Assembly (NCBI RefSeq): GCF_019279795.1
Contig: NC_056725.1
Location: 1,615,879,801-1,615,943,800 of the forward strand
Direction: 5' to 3'
Length of the DNA: 64,000 bases
Source of the DNA: Protopterus annectens
Lineage: Eukaryota; Chordata; Ceratodontiformes; Protopteridae
The translations under genes and the position numbers were made by a program. Shown piece by piece: positions 43,789 to 56,000 of this stretch (within the stretch, counting starts at the first letter, position 1; the number at the start of each line of letters is the position of its first letter). Below the pieces are notes generated by a model, which saw nothing but the letters and a program-made list of their open reading frames with translations, was not told where the DNA came from and made no database searches.

Positions 43789-44373
43789 TCAAACTCTTAT
43801 AAGTTTAATGACTATAGTCCCAGATATATAATTTCCATATTTCATGATTTCATTAACTATTTTAACATCATATCCTTTTATGTTCATTCTTAAATTACAA
43901 TTGAAATCTCCTACTATTATTATATTCATGTTGACACCTACATAATTTGATAACTTTCTAAACATTTCTTTTCTTTCTTTTTTGATAACATATACATATA
44001 AGGCATGTCTGAAAACATTATTCTTCCATCTTAAATCTATTATAGTGATGTGTGCTAATTCCACTATTGTGACATCTAATATTTTTATGTTATCTTGACA
44101 TAATATGTATAAGCCCAAACACATTTCCTTTCTCATATTCCAAACAATAGTTCCATTCCATAATTTTTCTGCTTGTACTCTTTCTTCAACTGTTAATAAG
44201 CCAATATCCTCTAATATAATCACGTTAGCATCTAATAATGCACACCATTCTAATATGCCAATTCTCCTTTGAATATTTTTCATACTATTAACATTAATAC
44301 TATTTTCAGTTTCTAACAAAGGAGTGAAAACAAATAAAAATAATTTACCTTTTTTACTCTCTTTAACTAGCAT
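43789..44373 (-). pseudogene. L1/Tx1-like endonuclease
   Basis: 194 open codons. NVNSMKNIQRRIGILEW and DANVIILED correspond to the start of the AP-like endonuclease (usual glutamate at QET is altered to EDI), and NIIIVGDFNCNLR is the conserved GDFN block. The element frame continues upstream toward ORF1 with breaks. Confidence 0.75.
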
Positions 44374-44589
44374 ACCTTTGTATTTTCTTTTCCTTTTTAA
44401 CTCTTTTTCCTATATAGCCTTTCTTCCTTTCACTATCTGCCAAGCCACATATTCATTTCCACTTGTATCAATTTTTTGTTCCTCTCCTTTTTTTTGCCTT
44501 CTTTAACATTTATATCTGTAATCTTGTCTACCTCATTCTAATTTACATTTTCCTGTACTGCATTTTTTTCTTGTTCCACGTCTTGTATA

Positions 44590-45600
44590 ACTTCTTCTAC
44601 AACTTGTTGTTCCTCATTTTCACAGTCTAACCAAACATGCCCTGTAGTACCACACTTTTTTACATTTTATTTCACATTTTTTTGCTTCATGTCCTGTCTG
44701 TCCACATATAAAACATTTCCTTTTGTTACATTCACTAATCAAATGATAGTCTTTTCCACAAAAAAGCAAGTTTTGGGCTGACCCCTATATTTAACAAAAC
44801 CTATATTGCCATTCACATTCATAACACTCGGTGTATACTTCATATTGTCATTTTCCAGATTCAGTATAAGCCTACATTCCCAACCTCCAGTCCACAGTCC
44901 TCTTTCATCATAAATCTTTGTCGCATCCATGACATCCTTACAGAGTCATTAAATACATTTTTAATTCAAAAGCCTCTACTTCTGTTCTAAATTGCACCAT
45001 TATCCTTTTCTTAGTTTGTCTAAAAAAGGATTGAATGACATATTCTGACCACAGATAAACATTGTTTTTAATAAAAATAAAATGCTCTTACCTCTTTTAC
45101 AGAGACACCCAATGGTGCAGTTAATGAGTCCAGACTTCATAGCTGTCAAGTCCTTTGTCCTTTTTACTACTTATTTGAATAGTATACCATTTCTTAACTT
45201 GTTTCATTTCTTCTCCTTTCCCTTCTGTTTCTTTAACTGTCTTCACATAGGTCTTCACTTCTGATTCACTTTTTCTTCCTTCTTCTTCTATCTTCTTCAT
45301 TATCTCACTGCACGATGCTACTGCCCCATTCTCCGCCTCACTCTGGTCTATTAATTGCTCTAGATAATCATCCCGCAACCCTCTAGACTGGAGGGTTGTA
45401 GTAGTACATCCCGTTTGACTTGCCGATTCACTCTCGAACAGCTTCTGCTGAAACACCTCTTTGGTAAAAGCTAGCTGTTCATCTACCATGTAACTTGGAT
45501 CCACCTTCTCCTTCTCCTCTGATACAGACACTTCAATGAGCTCTCCATCAGCCTTCACATTTGGTAGTGATGCTACCATTTCTGAACTGAACTGCTTAAC
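44590..45600 (-). pseudogene. L1/Tx1-like ORF1 with zinc knuckles
   Basis: Minus frame 45579-45121 is acidic and lysine-rich (for example EEKEKVDPSYMVDEQLAF). Further on, GLWTGGWECRLILNL and VNGNIGFVKYRGQPKTCFFV precede cysteine-rich text including KRKCFICGQTGHEAKKCE, a CCHC zinc knuckle, and a second partial knuckle. This resembles gag-like ORF1 proteins of Tx1-clade LINEs, which bind element RNA. Frameshifts separate the parts. Confidence 0.65.
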
Positions 45601-45779
45601 AGCTCCTTAGTCAAAATTTCTTCCACTGTTGCTCCTCCAATTTTTCCGGTCTGCCTTTGCTCCTGGAATGGAGCGGAAGATGATAGCATCACACACACAA
45701 AGCTTTCCCTTGCACAGAGTAGAGGAAGTTCTCTGGTGTCCAGGCCAAATTTCCCCTACTAGTAGTATAAATACCACCT

Positions 45780-45880
45780 CAGGTCTCTGCTGAAAAGAGT
45801 CCACCAGCAAAATAGGACTAACCTGGTCAACAAAAGGATAAATAAAAAAAATAAATAATAGAAATGCAAAAACTTGCAGG
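45780..45880 (+). repeat. Possible third copy of L2-type 3' end
   Basis: ctctgctgaaaagagtcca...ggactaacctggtcaacaaaa and (AAATA)n resemble 1425-1508. More diverged. It may instead belong to the 5' region of the minus-strand LINE. Confidence 0.4.
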
Positions 45881-45949
45881 ACAGTAGGGTTTGGCCGAAG
45901 AAGCTGCCCCACTTCATATTCTATAAGCAGATCTCCTCTTCAAACAGTT

Positions 45950-46970
45950 AGTGGCATATATCTCTCTCACTTGATGTTCATGTTTCCACCATAGTCAGGA
46001 AACCCTTCTGTTTGGTCCAGTTGATTTTCAAGGGAATATATTCAAGCTCTAAAGATATCATATTACTACTGTACTCTTTCGTTATCAGACCAATAATTGA
46101 ATATAATGCTTCTTTGGCATATACTCATCCAAACATATCACCCAACTGAATAGGCTCCAATGATTTTTTTAACTAAAAAATAAATAAAGGTGCAGATTCA
46201 ATAAAGCCTACACTAAGTGTACGTGATATGTACTCAAGAACATTCTTATCACATTTTTTTTTGCTTTCTAGTCACTTAGAAAAATTACAGTACATGTAGT
46301 CTACACTTTCTGGTAACCTTTATGAATGCCTGTCAATATTTAAAGCTGCATGAATATCAGTAGGCAATCTAAAATTAGGAGGAAGAAGGTGTGGGTTATG
46401 TCTGTGGTGTCTGTTCACTCAGAATGGTGTACGCTTAGTGTAGGCTTTATTGAATCCCGGGGAAGACCTTAAATCCTTCAATGATTCTGATTGGCTGTTA
46501 CAGCTGTCCTTATACTCAGTAGCCTACCATCAGCTCTGAGGTGACTTGCATCTTATTTTTTGAGCAATAAAAGACCCAATCTTTATTTGACATCATATTT
46601 TTTCACAAAAATAGTGGCTTTATAAACAACTCTATTAGGGACCTAATTTATACCAAAAAAAAAAATAATAAATAAATAAATAAACAAGAGGCACTGGAGG
46701 GATAGGTTCTTAACTCAACATATTCCCAGCCTATAGAATACGTTACCAATACAGGTCAAGCAAAGTACTGCTTTGTCTGCCCTTAAGGCTAGTCTTGATG
46801 ACTGGATGTGTAGACATAATCTACATCAGAGTCCCGTGTGGTCCTGCTTGATATGGAAGGTGAACATAATTAAGCAGTCATAGAGTGTGAGAAGAACTCT
46901 TGAGTGTGTCTACTTAAAGGCGTATGGGGCTAGGCCTCTTATGGTCCCTGCGACTGCTTGCTTAATATTG
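45950..46970 (+). pseudogene. CR1-like LINE copy F, split by an insertion
   Basis: 45970-46150 reads VSTIVRKPFCLVQLIFKGIY and RPIIEYNASLAYTHPNIS, the CR1 C-terminal block. After an insertion (about 46175-46690) it resumes near 46695 with an FKxxLDxWM-like block (gtcttgatgactggatg) and a CR1 3' UTR (ggctaggcctcttatggtcc) to about 46970. Confidence 0.75.
46185..46460. mobile_element. MITE with 27-base inverted repeats
   Basis: attcaataaagcctacacta at 46197 and its inverse gtgtaggctttattgaat at 46438-46456 extend to 27 bases with one mismatch. The inner sequence has no frame. It sits in a 520-base insertion in CR1 copy F. Target duplication not identified. Confidence 0.8.
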
Positions 46971-49900
46971 CTCTTACGTTTCCACAACAACTCCTTTCTC
47001 AAGTATTGTTATCTCAGACTTTCACAGTGATGTTTTTTGAAGTGTGTCTGAAGGATTCAGTAGAGAAGAAGGGTTCCCATATTTTCATATACTGTAGGTG
47101 AATCAGTGACTATACTCTGACCTACATTGCTATAACTGGGCAGTGGGTGATCTTGATCTTTCCTGTTCCCAAAACTTTAATTTTAATAATCATAATCTAC
47201 AACACATTGTATTGCTGGTACATTTCTGAATTTGAAATGGCCCACTTAGATGTTTAGTTTCTTGCATGGGAACAAGTTTATATAGTAAATATCTTCCAAG
47301 CCTTCTCAGTCATACCTCATGTCATCTGATAATACTTCAGACAGTGTTAATTACCTGAGACTAGGGAACCTGACCTTTGTACTGTAATGTTCCTTAATGG
47401 TGAAGGACTTCATCTAGGAGGTCCGTAATGTGCAAAGCTTGATTTCTGCTGTTATACACTATGCCCCTAGAAAAGTCTGACATGAAAATGCCTTTGGCAA
47501 ATACAAATCTGATAAATATGAGCCCACACATTCAAGAATATAAATAAAAATATATAAGTAAAAAAAAAAATAACTAAATAAAATGAACATCAGTATTACA
47601 ATGTCAGTGTTTTCTGCACTCCTGATGAGTAGTATACAACTGTACTTCCCACTGCCCCACCACAAAATTAGTTGAAGAAAGTTGCTTTACTTTAGTAGTC
47701 TTTAAAAAGTCTGCAATTACATACAACATGGGCACACTCACCAAAAGTCATTTTTCCTTATGGAGTCTCTGTTGTTTTAAATTGTTTTTAAAGTAAATCA
47801 TCTAGTCTGAGGCAAACTGTAAACATACTATTATTTGCAGTATAATAATTGCAGTTGTTAACCACATAAGTTCATTGGATGCACAATTCCCTTTTACTGG
47901 ACAATGCTGGTTAAGTAACTTGCTCAAAGTCACACAGTAAGCAAATGGAGGTGAAGGGGAATCAAGCCAAGGGTGACTGCTGACTCTGGGAGAAGTAACA
48001 CATGGTCTTAAACTTCAGTACCAAACTGTCAGCTCTGCATACCTCTCATGTAACTGAAGTATTTCTCTTAAGCGGATGTATTAGATCTTAGATGCTCTCT
48101 TCCTATGAAGTCATATGTAATAATTTAAGTATGCTAACCTTTAAAGTGCATCAGAGCTAATCTTACTTCGTATACTGCTTTGTTACCTGCCACAGTTTCA
48201 CATACTCAACTTTAATACTTTGACTTGGAGGAGTACGATTAGTATTTTTCACTTGTGATAGGAATTCCCATTCTTAGTTTAATCTTCTTATCAATGTCAA
48301 AAATCTACTACAGCAGTTTCAGCTGGAGAATACCCCGTATTACATCACATTACACATGAGGTTCCTACCGGGATAGAGTCTTCATAGTGAGAGACAGAGT
48401 AGATGCTAAAGCAACACAATTAATTATACTGCATTGCATTAGGTTACATAGTGCGACTACAGAAGGGTACAGTCTGTCAGTGGAGTTTACCATTTAAGTA
48501 CAGTTTATATATAGCTGCTGCCTCCTCTCACCTGGGTTTACCTAATTCATCAATATGCAGGTCATCATGCAATTAAGATAGTGGAAGTAAACATTAACTA
48601 TGGTCAGTGGCATCTAAAATAGAACTATTGATGTACAACAATGTTTCCCTACTAAAGCTCCAAATGATTACCCATGGATAACCCAAATAGTTAAAGAATT
48701 AATTCATATGAGGTGCAATACCTGGAAACCGTGGAGATCTACAAATGATGATTCACACACTAATTACTTTCCTCTAAAAGACAGAACAAGGATTAAGATA
48801 GTAAAATTTTCCTATTGTAAAATTGATAGATTGAACTATCTGGGAATCCTAAATCACACTTGATAGAGAGTTCAAAAGTCGTTTGTGTCACTCTAAGTAC
48901 TCCTTTCTTATACCTATGATTAATAAGGATGCTATAGTAGTTTCATACCAAGTTAACTTGTGACCTATCTTATCCTTAACAGAAACAGGACATATTCCCC
49001 TTTCATTATCTCTCCCTGGTTACTCTGATGTCTACACAAATCTCTCCAAGTTCTGTGTCAGTGTGGTGTTTATCTATATCTTGGGTTAAAAAAGCTTTAA
49101 AATTGGGCTGCTACTTACATATTCAAGCTTCTTATGTGCCCTGTTCAAGTGTTAGTACTTGTGCCTGGAAGTCAAAGCTGATAAAGCACTTTGCCCTCCT
49201 ATACTTTTTGGTAGGTATGTTGATCAAGTAAAGGATCGCCAATCGCAACCATTTGTTATGTGTTCTCAACATGGATGCCTAGAGTCACTTCTCAGGCTTT
49301 GGTCTTCTGGTGAATTCCTTGGCATCCATGTCTTAAACACATAAAATGGTTATGATCAGAAACCCACTCATAATTAGGCAATAACTCATGACTGATTGTG
49401 TTTGGTTGGTGTGGTTTGATCATGAATGGAACGTTATGGCACACGGAATTTGTAAGATTAAGAATGAGAAATAGTACTCATTATGAGCTACGGTACAGAT
49501 CTATAAAATGTGACAATAGTGAAAAGTCGACTTACACAGAAGGAAAAAGTCATGGTTGGCCATTCACTGGAATGTTGCGGAAGAGAATCAGAGATTCACA
49601 CTACTTGAAAAGATTACCTTAGCTATAACACAGTGCTTCTGTATGCCAAACAATCAGTTTGTTTTAGTCTTGACTTTGTGACAGAGCCCAGAGCATCATA
49701 ACATCATGACAGACAGCTGGGGGAAGGCAAAAGAAAAAAATGACCAGAAAATAGAGGAGAAAATATAAATGTCTTGAAAATAAATGAAGTTTTCTTTGTA
49801 AACCACTTACTCATGCTGCTACCTATGACATAATTAAAACAATAACCAAAATTAGTTATAGGTGACTTATCCATGGTTGTGACAGAATAATTTGAGATGC

Positions 49901-51740
49901 TTACAGATTATACAGCAATATAGCCATGTATGTATCTTCTTTTCTGTGTAGATTGCTTAGGAACTGTCTATTTTTTTAATCATTGCATGGCCTAGTAATT
50001 ACTTCCCCAACATTAAAATGGTTTGTCTATTTAAACAACTAATCCTTGTTGATTTGTTCTAAGGAAGAATAATTCCACTCGGTGCCCTCTAATTTACATT
50101 TGTTTTGTATCCTGAAATATTACCATATTTTGATAAAATGTCAATCAGCTGTTGATGAGCATGATTTGTATTTGTTAAATAATCTGAAAAGCTTCCTGCG
50201 AGAAATGCAAGCTTATACTGTTCCTACTCAGGTAATCCTTTCCATTGTTTACTAATCACAAGTGCAGGTGTTTAATGAAAAAGGCAAAGATAAGTGAAGA
50301 AAGGAAGAAATCCTGTCTTGTAGCTACAGTTATATAAAAGACTCCGGCAGTTTAACATCTGCATTTCAATTTTTTCTCCAGACCCTTAATGTAAAGAAAC
50401 ACGTCTACCTGAATATCAGAAAAGTTGAAATAAAATAATGATTTTCTGGTAGAAAAATCAGCTAATGTTGACAGATGTTCATCCTGTTAATATTAAGTAT
50501 TGCTAATGAATATAGTCTCTGTTTGACTTATACATAATATGTTTTATCTACTTTCATTTATTTTTTGGGTAGGTGGCCTGGGCCACAAGGACACATTTCA
50601 ATCTATGATAATGGTGTAAAAAGGCTAAAAGAAATATGTTGAAGTGAAGACAGGTGACAAACACAGATCACATTATGAATGTAGTCAGGCATAAACAAAT
50701 TAACAGGAAGAAGAAGACAAGCAAACTGTTGCCAATCTAGATAAATATTTAGATAAACCTGATAATAATTTTGTGACAAAACCATGAATTAATAAGTGAA
50801 AGCAATACGTATGCATTGATATTACTGCCAGAAATGGGACACATGCATCTGCTATCATTGTCTCCTTGCTGGAGTGTAAGGTACATAATTGTGAGCCTTA
50901 GAACTAAAGAAAAATAAAGTGTGATTGTCAAACAAATGCACTGAATCTCAAAGCTCTCTGTAATGCTATCAAAGCATTTTGCAAGGGGGTTCCACCCTCC
51001 TGTACTCAGTTTTGGAAGCTGTACCTCTACACCCCTGCTATTTATAATTAATTCTGAGATCATTGTGCCTTCACATAAGAGACCTGATTTAAGATCTGGT
51101 GTAGGACTGCACACTTTTTTCAGTGCTATCACTGGCCTGAATGTGCTACAGTTCTACATTTACTTAGAAACTTCCCAATCTTGAAGATTTGGTTTTGAGA
51201 CATTAATTTAGACGGGACTGTCCATGACCGAGTTAATCAAGGGGACAGACAGAGAAAAAAACAATGAATTTTAAAGATAAAATGGAATGGTGTGCAGCCC
51301 TGACTTTTCCAGCAGCCACAGAGGTGATTTTTATTTTTTCTCAGTGGCAGCAGCATCATTAACATGGAGTGAGAGTTTGATTGACTGCATCATTTTTACC
51401 TGATTTTATTCCTAGCTAAGAGGGTGTAGTTATGATGGAATGGGAGAGTTTGATAATGGAAATGAAAGAGATATGACTTCTGTGGAGGATGGATAGATTA
51501 GCATTTGAAGAAAAAGTTTTATCTGGTGAATTCTACATTAATGTGACAACATATATGCTAAATGTTTATGTGATCCCAGAAAAATATGAAAGGAAATTGT
51601 TCAGTTGATATTTTCTTTCTATAGGGTTCATTTTAATTTCATTCATTGAAAAATACACACCCCAGTTTTCACATCACCCAAACCCTTACTTTTATAATTA
51701 TTCAAGGTCATTCTAATTTCCTTGTAAACATCTAGTCAAA
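46970..51740. other. No gene seen
   Basis: Apart from a MIR-like fragment at 47876-48040 I see no recognisable coding sequence, array or terminal repeat. Frames of 60-130 codons occur but with no domain, and the longest (50749-51132, minus) looks random. Confidence 0.35.
47876..48040 (-). mobile_element. MIR-like SINE fragment
   Basis: tggttaagtaacttgctcaaagtcacacagtaag then ggggaatcaagcc parallels the antisense of the MIR consensus as I know it (core, then tRNA-like B-box region). Ends unclear. Confidence 0.6.
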
Positions 51741-51810
51741 CAATAGTAAAAAACGACCAACACAGGCAATGCTCCAGGTTCACAAACAGTCTTTTAATAA
51801 AAAAACACAC

Positions 51811-51840
51811 AAGCACTTTCACCAAATGCTTCTTCAGGTG
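51811..51840 (-). ncRNA. Hammerhead-like core motif in Penelope 3 terminal region
   Basis: On minus CCTGAAGAAGCATTTGGTGAAAGTGCTT: box 1 variant CTGAAGA, short spacer, GAAA. Same layout as 10060, 15071 and 41607. Confidence 0.4.
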
Positions 51841-52062
51841 TGAGATAAAAACTAAGCACCTAAGGCACCATATTTAACTATTAAATTGAAGTCACATGAC
51901 AGAGCAAATTCCATCTTAAAGATACACATCCTACAATTCATTCAAAAACCATTAAAAATATACATATATAAAATTGATACAAAAAGTATATGAAACATAC
52001 ATCATTCTAAGGACAAATACACATGTATTTAACCACAGAGATAACACAGAAATAAAAAACAG

Positions 52063-52472
52063 GTCTATATTACAACAGCAAAGAGGTATTTAATCGAATG
52101 CCTCTTCACCGACACATATAGAGCGAACGCATTAAAGTGCGAATGCTCAGAACACCGATTTCTTTCCCCGAGAAAGTACTAACATACACACACACTTTCA
52201 AACATTACAATGTGCGGGGCTCTGCCCCCCACACCCCCCTTCATGGGGGGCTGAGCCCCCAACACCCCCCCAACTAAGTATAGCAACTCCGAGATCGCAC
52301 TACAGTGGGGAAAGGGGCAAACACATGGGGAAGGCCAAGCAATTTCTTTCCCAGGGAAAGAAATTGCTGTTCTGAGCATTCCCGCTTTAGTGCGTTTGTT
52401 CTATATGTGTCGGCAAAGAGACGTTCGATTAAACGCCTCTTCACTGTTGTAATATAGACCCATATAAAACAT
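52063..52472. mobile_element. Long-TIR MITE with G-rich core, nested in Penelope 3
   Basis: Left end ggtctatattacaacag continues inverted at the right end (52345-52472) over about 100 bases, including an internal hairpin around aatcgaa and the block cgacacatatagar. The core (52200-52320) holds gggggctgagccccc palindromes and the shared ctcggagttgctatac text on minus. No frame, no target duplication identified. Confidence 0.88.
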
Positions 52473-52583
52473 ATATATGTATATATCTATAAAAGTATAT
52501 AAAATATACACATGCACATCATATTAAAAACAAATGTATATGTATTTGATCATGAAGGTAGCATATGATATATAGCCAACCAC

Positions 52584-53144
52584 TCATTTCCTTCGTAGTG
52601 GTCTGGCTTTCAAGGCTGGTCTCAATGGTATGGAATCATTCAAGCCATGCCCTGCATTTGCTCTCAACCTAATAATCCACTGGGCTTCCAATTTTTCCGA
52701 ACTTAATCTCATATCCCCTCCTCTCTTATTACCATAATTCACTCCTATAACTAAAAAAACAAAACTGTGTGTACTATCCGTGTTAGCAACATGTTTCGCT
52801 AACGCATTAAACATGCTTTTCTTGCCTATATGATATACATGCTCCCTAATCCTATCTTTTAGCATCCTGTCAGTCTTCCCAACATATAATTTACTGCATA
52901 CCCTACATACAGCTAAATATATCACATGCATACTAGTACAAGTGGCCTTAATCTTAAAACTAAACCATTCTCCTGTATCTGGATGCAAAAAGATGGAACT
53001 ATCATTAATATATGGACAGAAGGAACACTTCCTACAGGGAGTAGTTATTCCTTGTGTAACTGATGTATTAGTATCCCTTGCACCACAAAGGCATCCCTTC
53101 AAGGACCTTTTATTTCTGAAAACAAACTGAGGTGTTGAATCCAA
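52584..53144 (-). CDS. Penelope 3 linker and GIY-YIG endonuclease (open 186 codons)
   Basis: Uninterrupted from FVFRNKRSLKGCLC through CRKCSFCPYI (zinc-binding-like) to GIY-YIG: HVIYLAVCRVC, KLYVGKTDRMLKDRIREHVY with catalytic arginine, FNALAKHV, and C-terminal LRPALKARPLRRK. All conserved endonuclease positions I know are kept. The first ATG of the open frame is not the protein start; the frame with the RT differs by one base, so the full gene is broken. Confidence 0.85.
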   Translation of the reverse strand: MDSTPQFVFRNKRSLKGCLCGARDTNTSVTQGITTPCRKCSFCPYINDSSIFLHPDTGEWFSFKIKATCTSMHVIYLAVCRVCSKLYVGKTDRMLKDRIREHVYHIGKKSMFNALAKHVANTDSTHSFVFLVIGVNYGNKRGGDMRLSSEKLEAQWIIRLRANAGHGLNDSIPLRPALKARPLRRK

Positions 53145-53361
53145 ATATTAACTGACTTGCTCATTAGTCATTAGAATATCCCAGTTTTTTCTAATAATGC
53201 TAGTATACTGACTAATATTCCTTGAATAACAGAATGCCACTCTTAAGTTGTTATTATACCTCCTTCTCACTTATAACTACTGTCATCCTTTGTCTGTTCA
53301 GAGAAATAAGGTTTAGCTCTTGTACTTCTCATATTTACCACATTCTCTACATTCTTCTCTA

Positions 53362-53850
53362 TCATATCTCTATCATACCCTCTATGCACCAGCTCAGTGC
53401 TAGTGGTATTACGCTGTTGTTGAAAGTCTTGTTCACTCGCATTGAGTTTAGAAGCTCTATATAGCTGATTGTGTATACGACTTTCCTAAAAATATACTGT
53501 GGATGCATACTTTCTCTGCTAATCAGATGGTTTACTCTACATTCTTTCCTATAAAGCCTGGTCCCAAGCAAGTTCCTATCATCCCTAAAAATGGTCACAT
53601 CTAGAAAGATACCATTCGTATGAGACAATTTCACAGTAAATGTCAAAAAATGGGTAAATCTATTCAGGGAGTCAACAAACTCCATCAAGGTCGCAGGGGT
53701 ACCATCCCATAATACAAAGAGGTCATCTACAAATCTTCTATAAAATAAAACCTGTTTATTAAAAGAACATCCTACAAGATACTCACTTTCCCAAGTTAAT
53801 TAGTCATTAACAAGCCTACACAATGTAAGTGCATAAGTGTGACGAGCAGC
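53362..53850 (-). pseudogene. Penelope 3 reverse transcriptase, C-terminal part
   Basis: At about 53750 the minus strand reads VLFYRRFVDDLFVLWDG (motif C, catalytic DD), then after a frame change MEFVDSLNRFTHFLTFTVKL, GIFLDVTIF and TRLYRKECRVNHL. The upstream palm is missing because of 5' truncation. Ends at 53362. Confidence 0.85.
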
Positions 53851-54019
53851 AGCACTCATTGGATATGCATGCTGGGCATCATGCTTACACATTCAGACAC
53901 TACCTATGTGAAGCTATTGCGTCATATGATTGTGTTTAAATAATTTTTATGAGATAAAAGGGATGAGAGAGGCTTTTATGCAGTCACCAATGTGACAGGA
54001 GAATGGCAATAATGCAAAA

Positions 54020-56000
54020 TGTAGGGCTAATCACAGATTCGAACACCTGCTTTACTAAGGCAACAGCATACAGAACATTGTCTAATTTTGTCAAGCCACT
54101 GCAAAAGCCTTAGTACTTTTCTTATGAAGTCACATCTCTCATCCAGTAACATCACTGTTATCAAATAAAGCATTTCTCTGTGAAAATTAGCAGATATTCT
54201 TGTAATAGGAATCCCCCAGCTATACATGTACACAGCAGATAGCTGGGTGACAACATTGTTATATACATGCACATTCACAGTCATACTGACACAAGTGAGC
54301 CTAAGCAGTAATTGCTGGATTTGAACTGACTACCTAAAATCACAAGGTACAGAACATTACCTGAATTGCCTGCACCATAACATGTCAGTTTAAAATTGTG
54401 CACATTTGAATGGATGACATCACCATTGTTTAATATGATGATATTCTTCTAAAAACGAAAGAGGGTGGTTGAAGAGCACAGTAACAGTACACAGCTACAC
54501 AACCTATATATCTTAAAAGCTTTCTATACACAACACAACAGACAAACACACACAGTAACTAATTGTTGTTGGATTTAAACCACCTACCTATTTAGTTATA
54601 CAGTATAGAGAGCACAGTAGCAACAGCCAGCATCATAGGATAAGTCATACAACTATGATGTAGTTCATTTTTGAAAGCATGATGTAATCACTGTGTTTCC
54701 AAAACTTGGTATTCCCTAAGGATAATAGAAATTCATAGAGTAGTCCTCTGCCAGTTAAAATACATCTCCTAAGTGGAAGTTTACATAAGACGTGTTGTCA
54801 TAGTGCCAATTGTGCATAACAGTAATCACACTAGTTAAGTAATGCTGGGTTTGAATCCCCTGACTATCTAGTTACACAATCTAGAGAACACAGTATTTAC
54901 TGCAAGCACCACAGAAGACAGACTTTTATAGTGGGAGAGTGTACTTATGAAAGGATGACCTCATCAGTGTGTTGCAGAGAAGTTGTTTGTGGTAAAAGTG
55001 GAATAATTTGCAGAGGCAGCTGTACCCAAAGTTAAAGTTTTCTCCTGAGTGAAAGTAGACACAGCACATCTTTCATTGATGCTTTACTTATCTGACACTA
55101 GTACTATACACGCTTTACTATCAAAAGTTTGAACAGAGATGCTTCACAGATGGAAAACTCAAAACATGGATTTTCAAAAGTTTATATCAGTGAATGCAGT
55201 GTGCATTCACTAATATAAACTTGAAGCACTGTGCAGAGATCATGGTACAGTGTGGCTTGGAAAATTCATCTCTTTCCTCACTGTAGTGAGATCTTTGAGT
55301 TGGAATATATAGTTAGTAGGGGGTGTGGAGGGCACATCCCCCCCATAGGGGGTGCAGGGGGGCTTGCCCCCCTGCAAAAACGTGATGTTAGGTATAGGAG
55401 TTCCCTTTACCTGAGCTCCTATATAGACATCATGTAATCTGTTCGGCAACAATGTTGAATCTGCTGAATTTGTTCAGCTGATGCGACATTGTGTCATACA
55501 ATACATTTTGACTTTCATTGTTTTTCTTCGGTGTGTCGAATGGAAATTATTTTTCCTTTAAACATTTTAATAGTAAACCACCATGCACACACACACACAA
55601 GTTCACCACTGTCAAATTCAAACCACCTACCAAACTAGTTGCACAATCTAGATTACACAGTATGAATTGCAAGTGCTCCAGGAGAAGTCAGACTCATAAG
55701 GACAAAAGAGTGTACTTTTGACAGGATGACCTCAGTGTGTTGCAGAGAAGATGTCTGTGTTAAAAATGGAATAAAGTGCAAAGGCAACTGTGTCCAAAGT
55801 TAAAGCTTTCTCCTGAGAGGAAGTGGGCACAACACATCTGTTGCTGAACCTCTACTTACCCAACACTAGCACCACATACACACATTTAACACTCAGATTT
55901 GGAGAACCTACTTTCTAGCTAGACAATCTAGAGAACACAGTATGAATTGCAAGCACCTCAGGAGAAATCTGACTTTAAATATGTAAAAATGCTCATTTGT
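54020..56000. repeat. Diverged tandem array, about 280-bp units with tRNA-like boxes
   Basis: Landmark acaatctagagaacacagtat (or variants) occurs at about 54071, 54353, 54605, 54884, 55646 and 55926. Intervals are about 250-282 bases except one of 762, explained by a 464-base insertion (55114-55577). Each unit has a ggatttgaacc-like text, the antisense of a tRNA B box, about 40 bases before the landmark, and most share gatgacctca...gtgttgcagagaag and ttctcctgagtggaagt...acacaacacatct. Similar text recurs near 57288, 58110 and 58656. Confidence 0.75.
55114..55577. mobile_element. MITE splitting the 280-bp array
   Basis: Left tttactatcaaaagtttgaa and right end, inverted, tttactattaaaatgtttaa form a 20-base imperfect terminal inverted repeat. 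A perfect-looking hairpin (agtttatat..gtgaatgc/gcattcac..atataaact) is at 55180-55222. The core (55265-55380) is the G-rich family core also seen at 26460, 52210 and 61130, with a ggggggcttgccccc palindrome. Confidence 0.75.

Larger units (their letters stand above)
40560..45600 (-). mobile_element. L1/Tx1-like LINE (minus strand), degenerate
   Basis: On minus: an ORF1 with charged N-terminal part and zinc knuckles (45579 to about 44600), endonuclease (about 44373-43789), RT (about 43080-41880) and a C-terminal part (41470-41285). The residue style (lysine/asparagine-rich, IIVGDFNC, GIRQGCP, FIWGSR..VKR..LYM) is that of L1/Tx1, distinct from CR1. Two insertions split it: a Penelope end (41482-41709) and a SINE (42245-42515). 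The 3' end lies near a TA microsatellite. Many frame breaks. Confidence 0.8.
51745..53850 (-). mobile_element. Penelope-like element 3, 5'-truncated
   Basis: On minus it starts in the RT just before motif C and runs through linker, GIY-YIG and a terminal region with CTGAAGA...GAAA (51811-51840), ending near 51745. A MITE (52063-52472) lies in the 3' region. The protein is closest to Penelope 2 in the linker and endonuclease wording. Confidence 0.88.

Noticed and set aside
53222..53464. 80-codon plus-strand frame
   Set aside because: Antisense shadow of Penelope 3.
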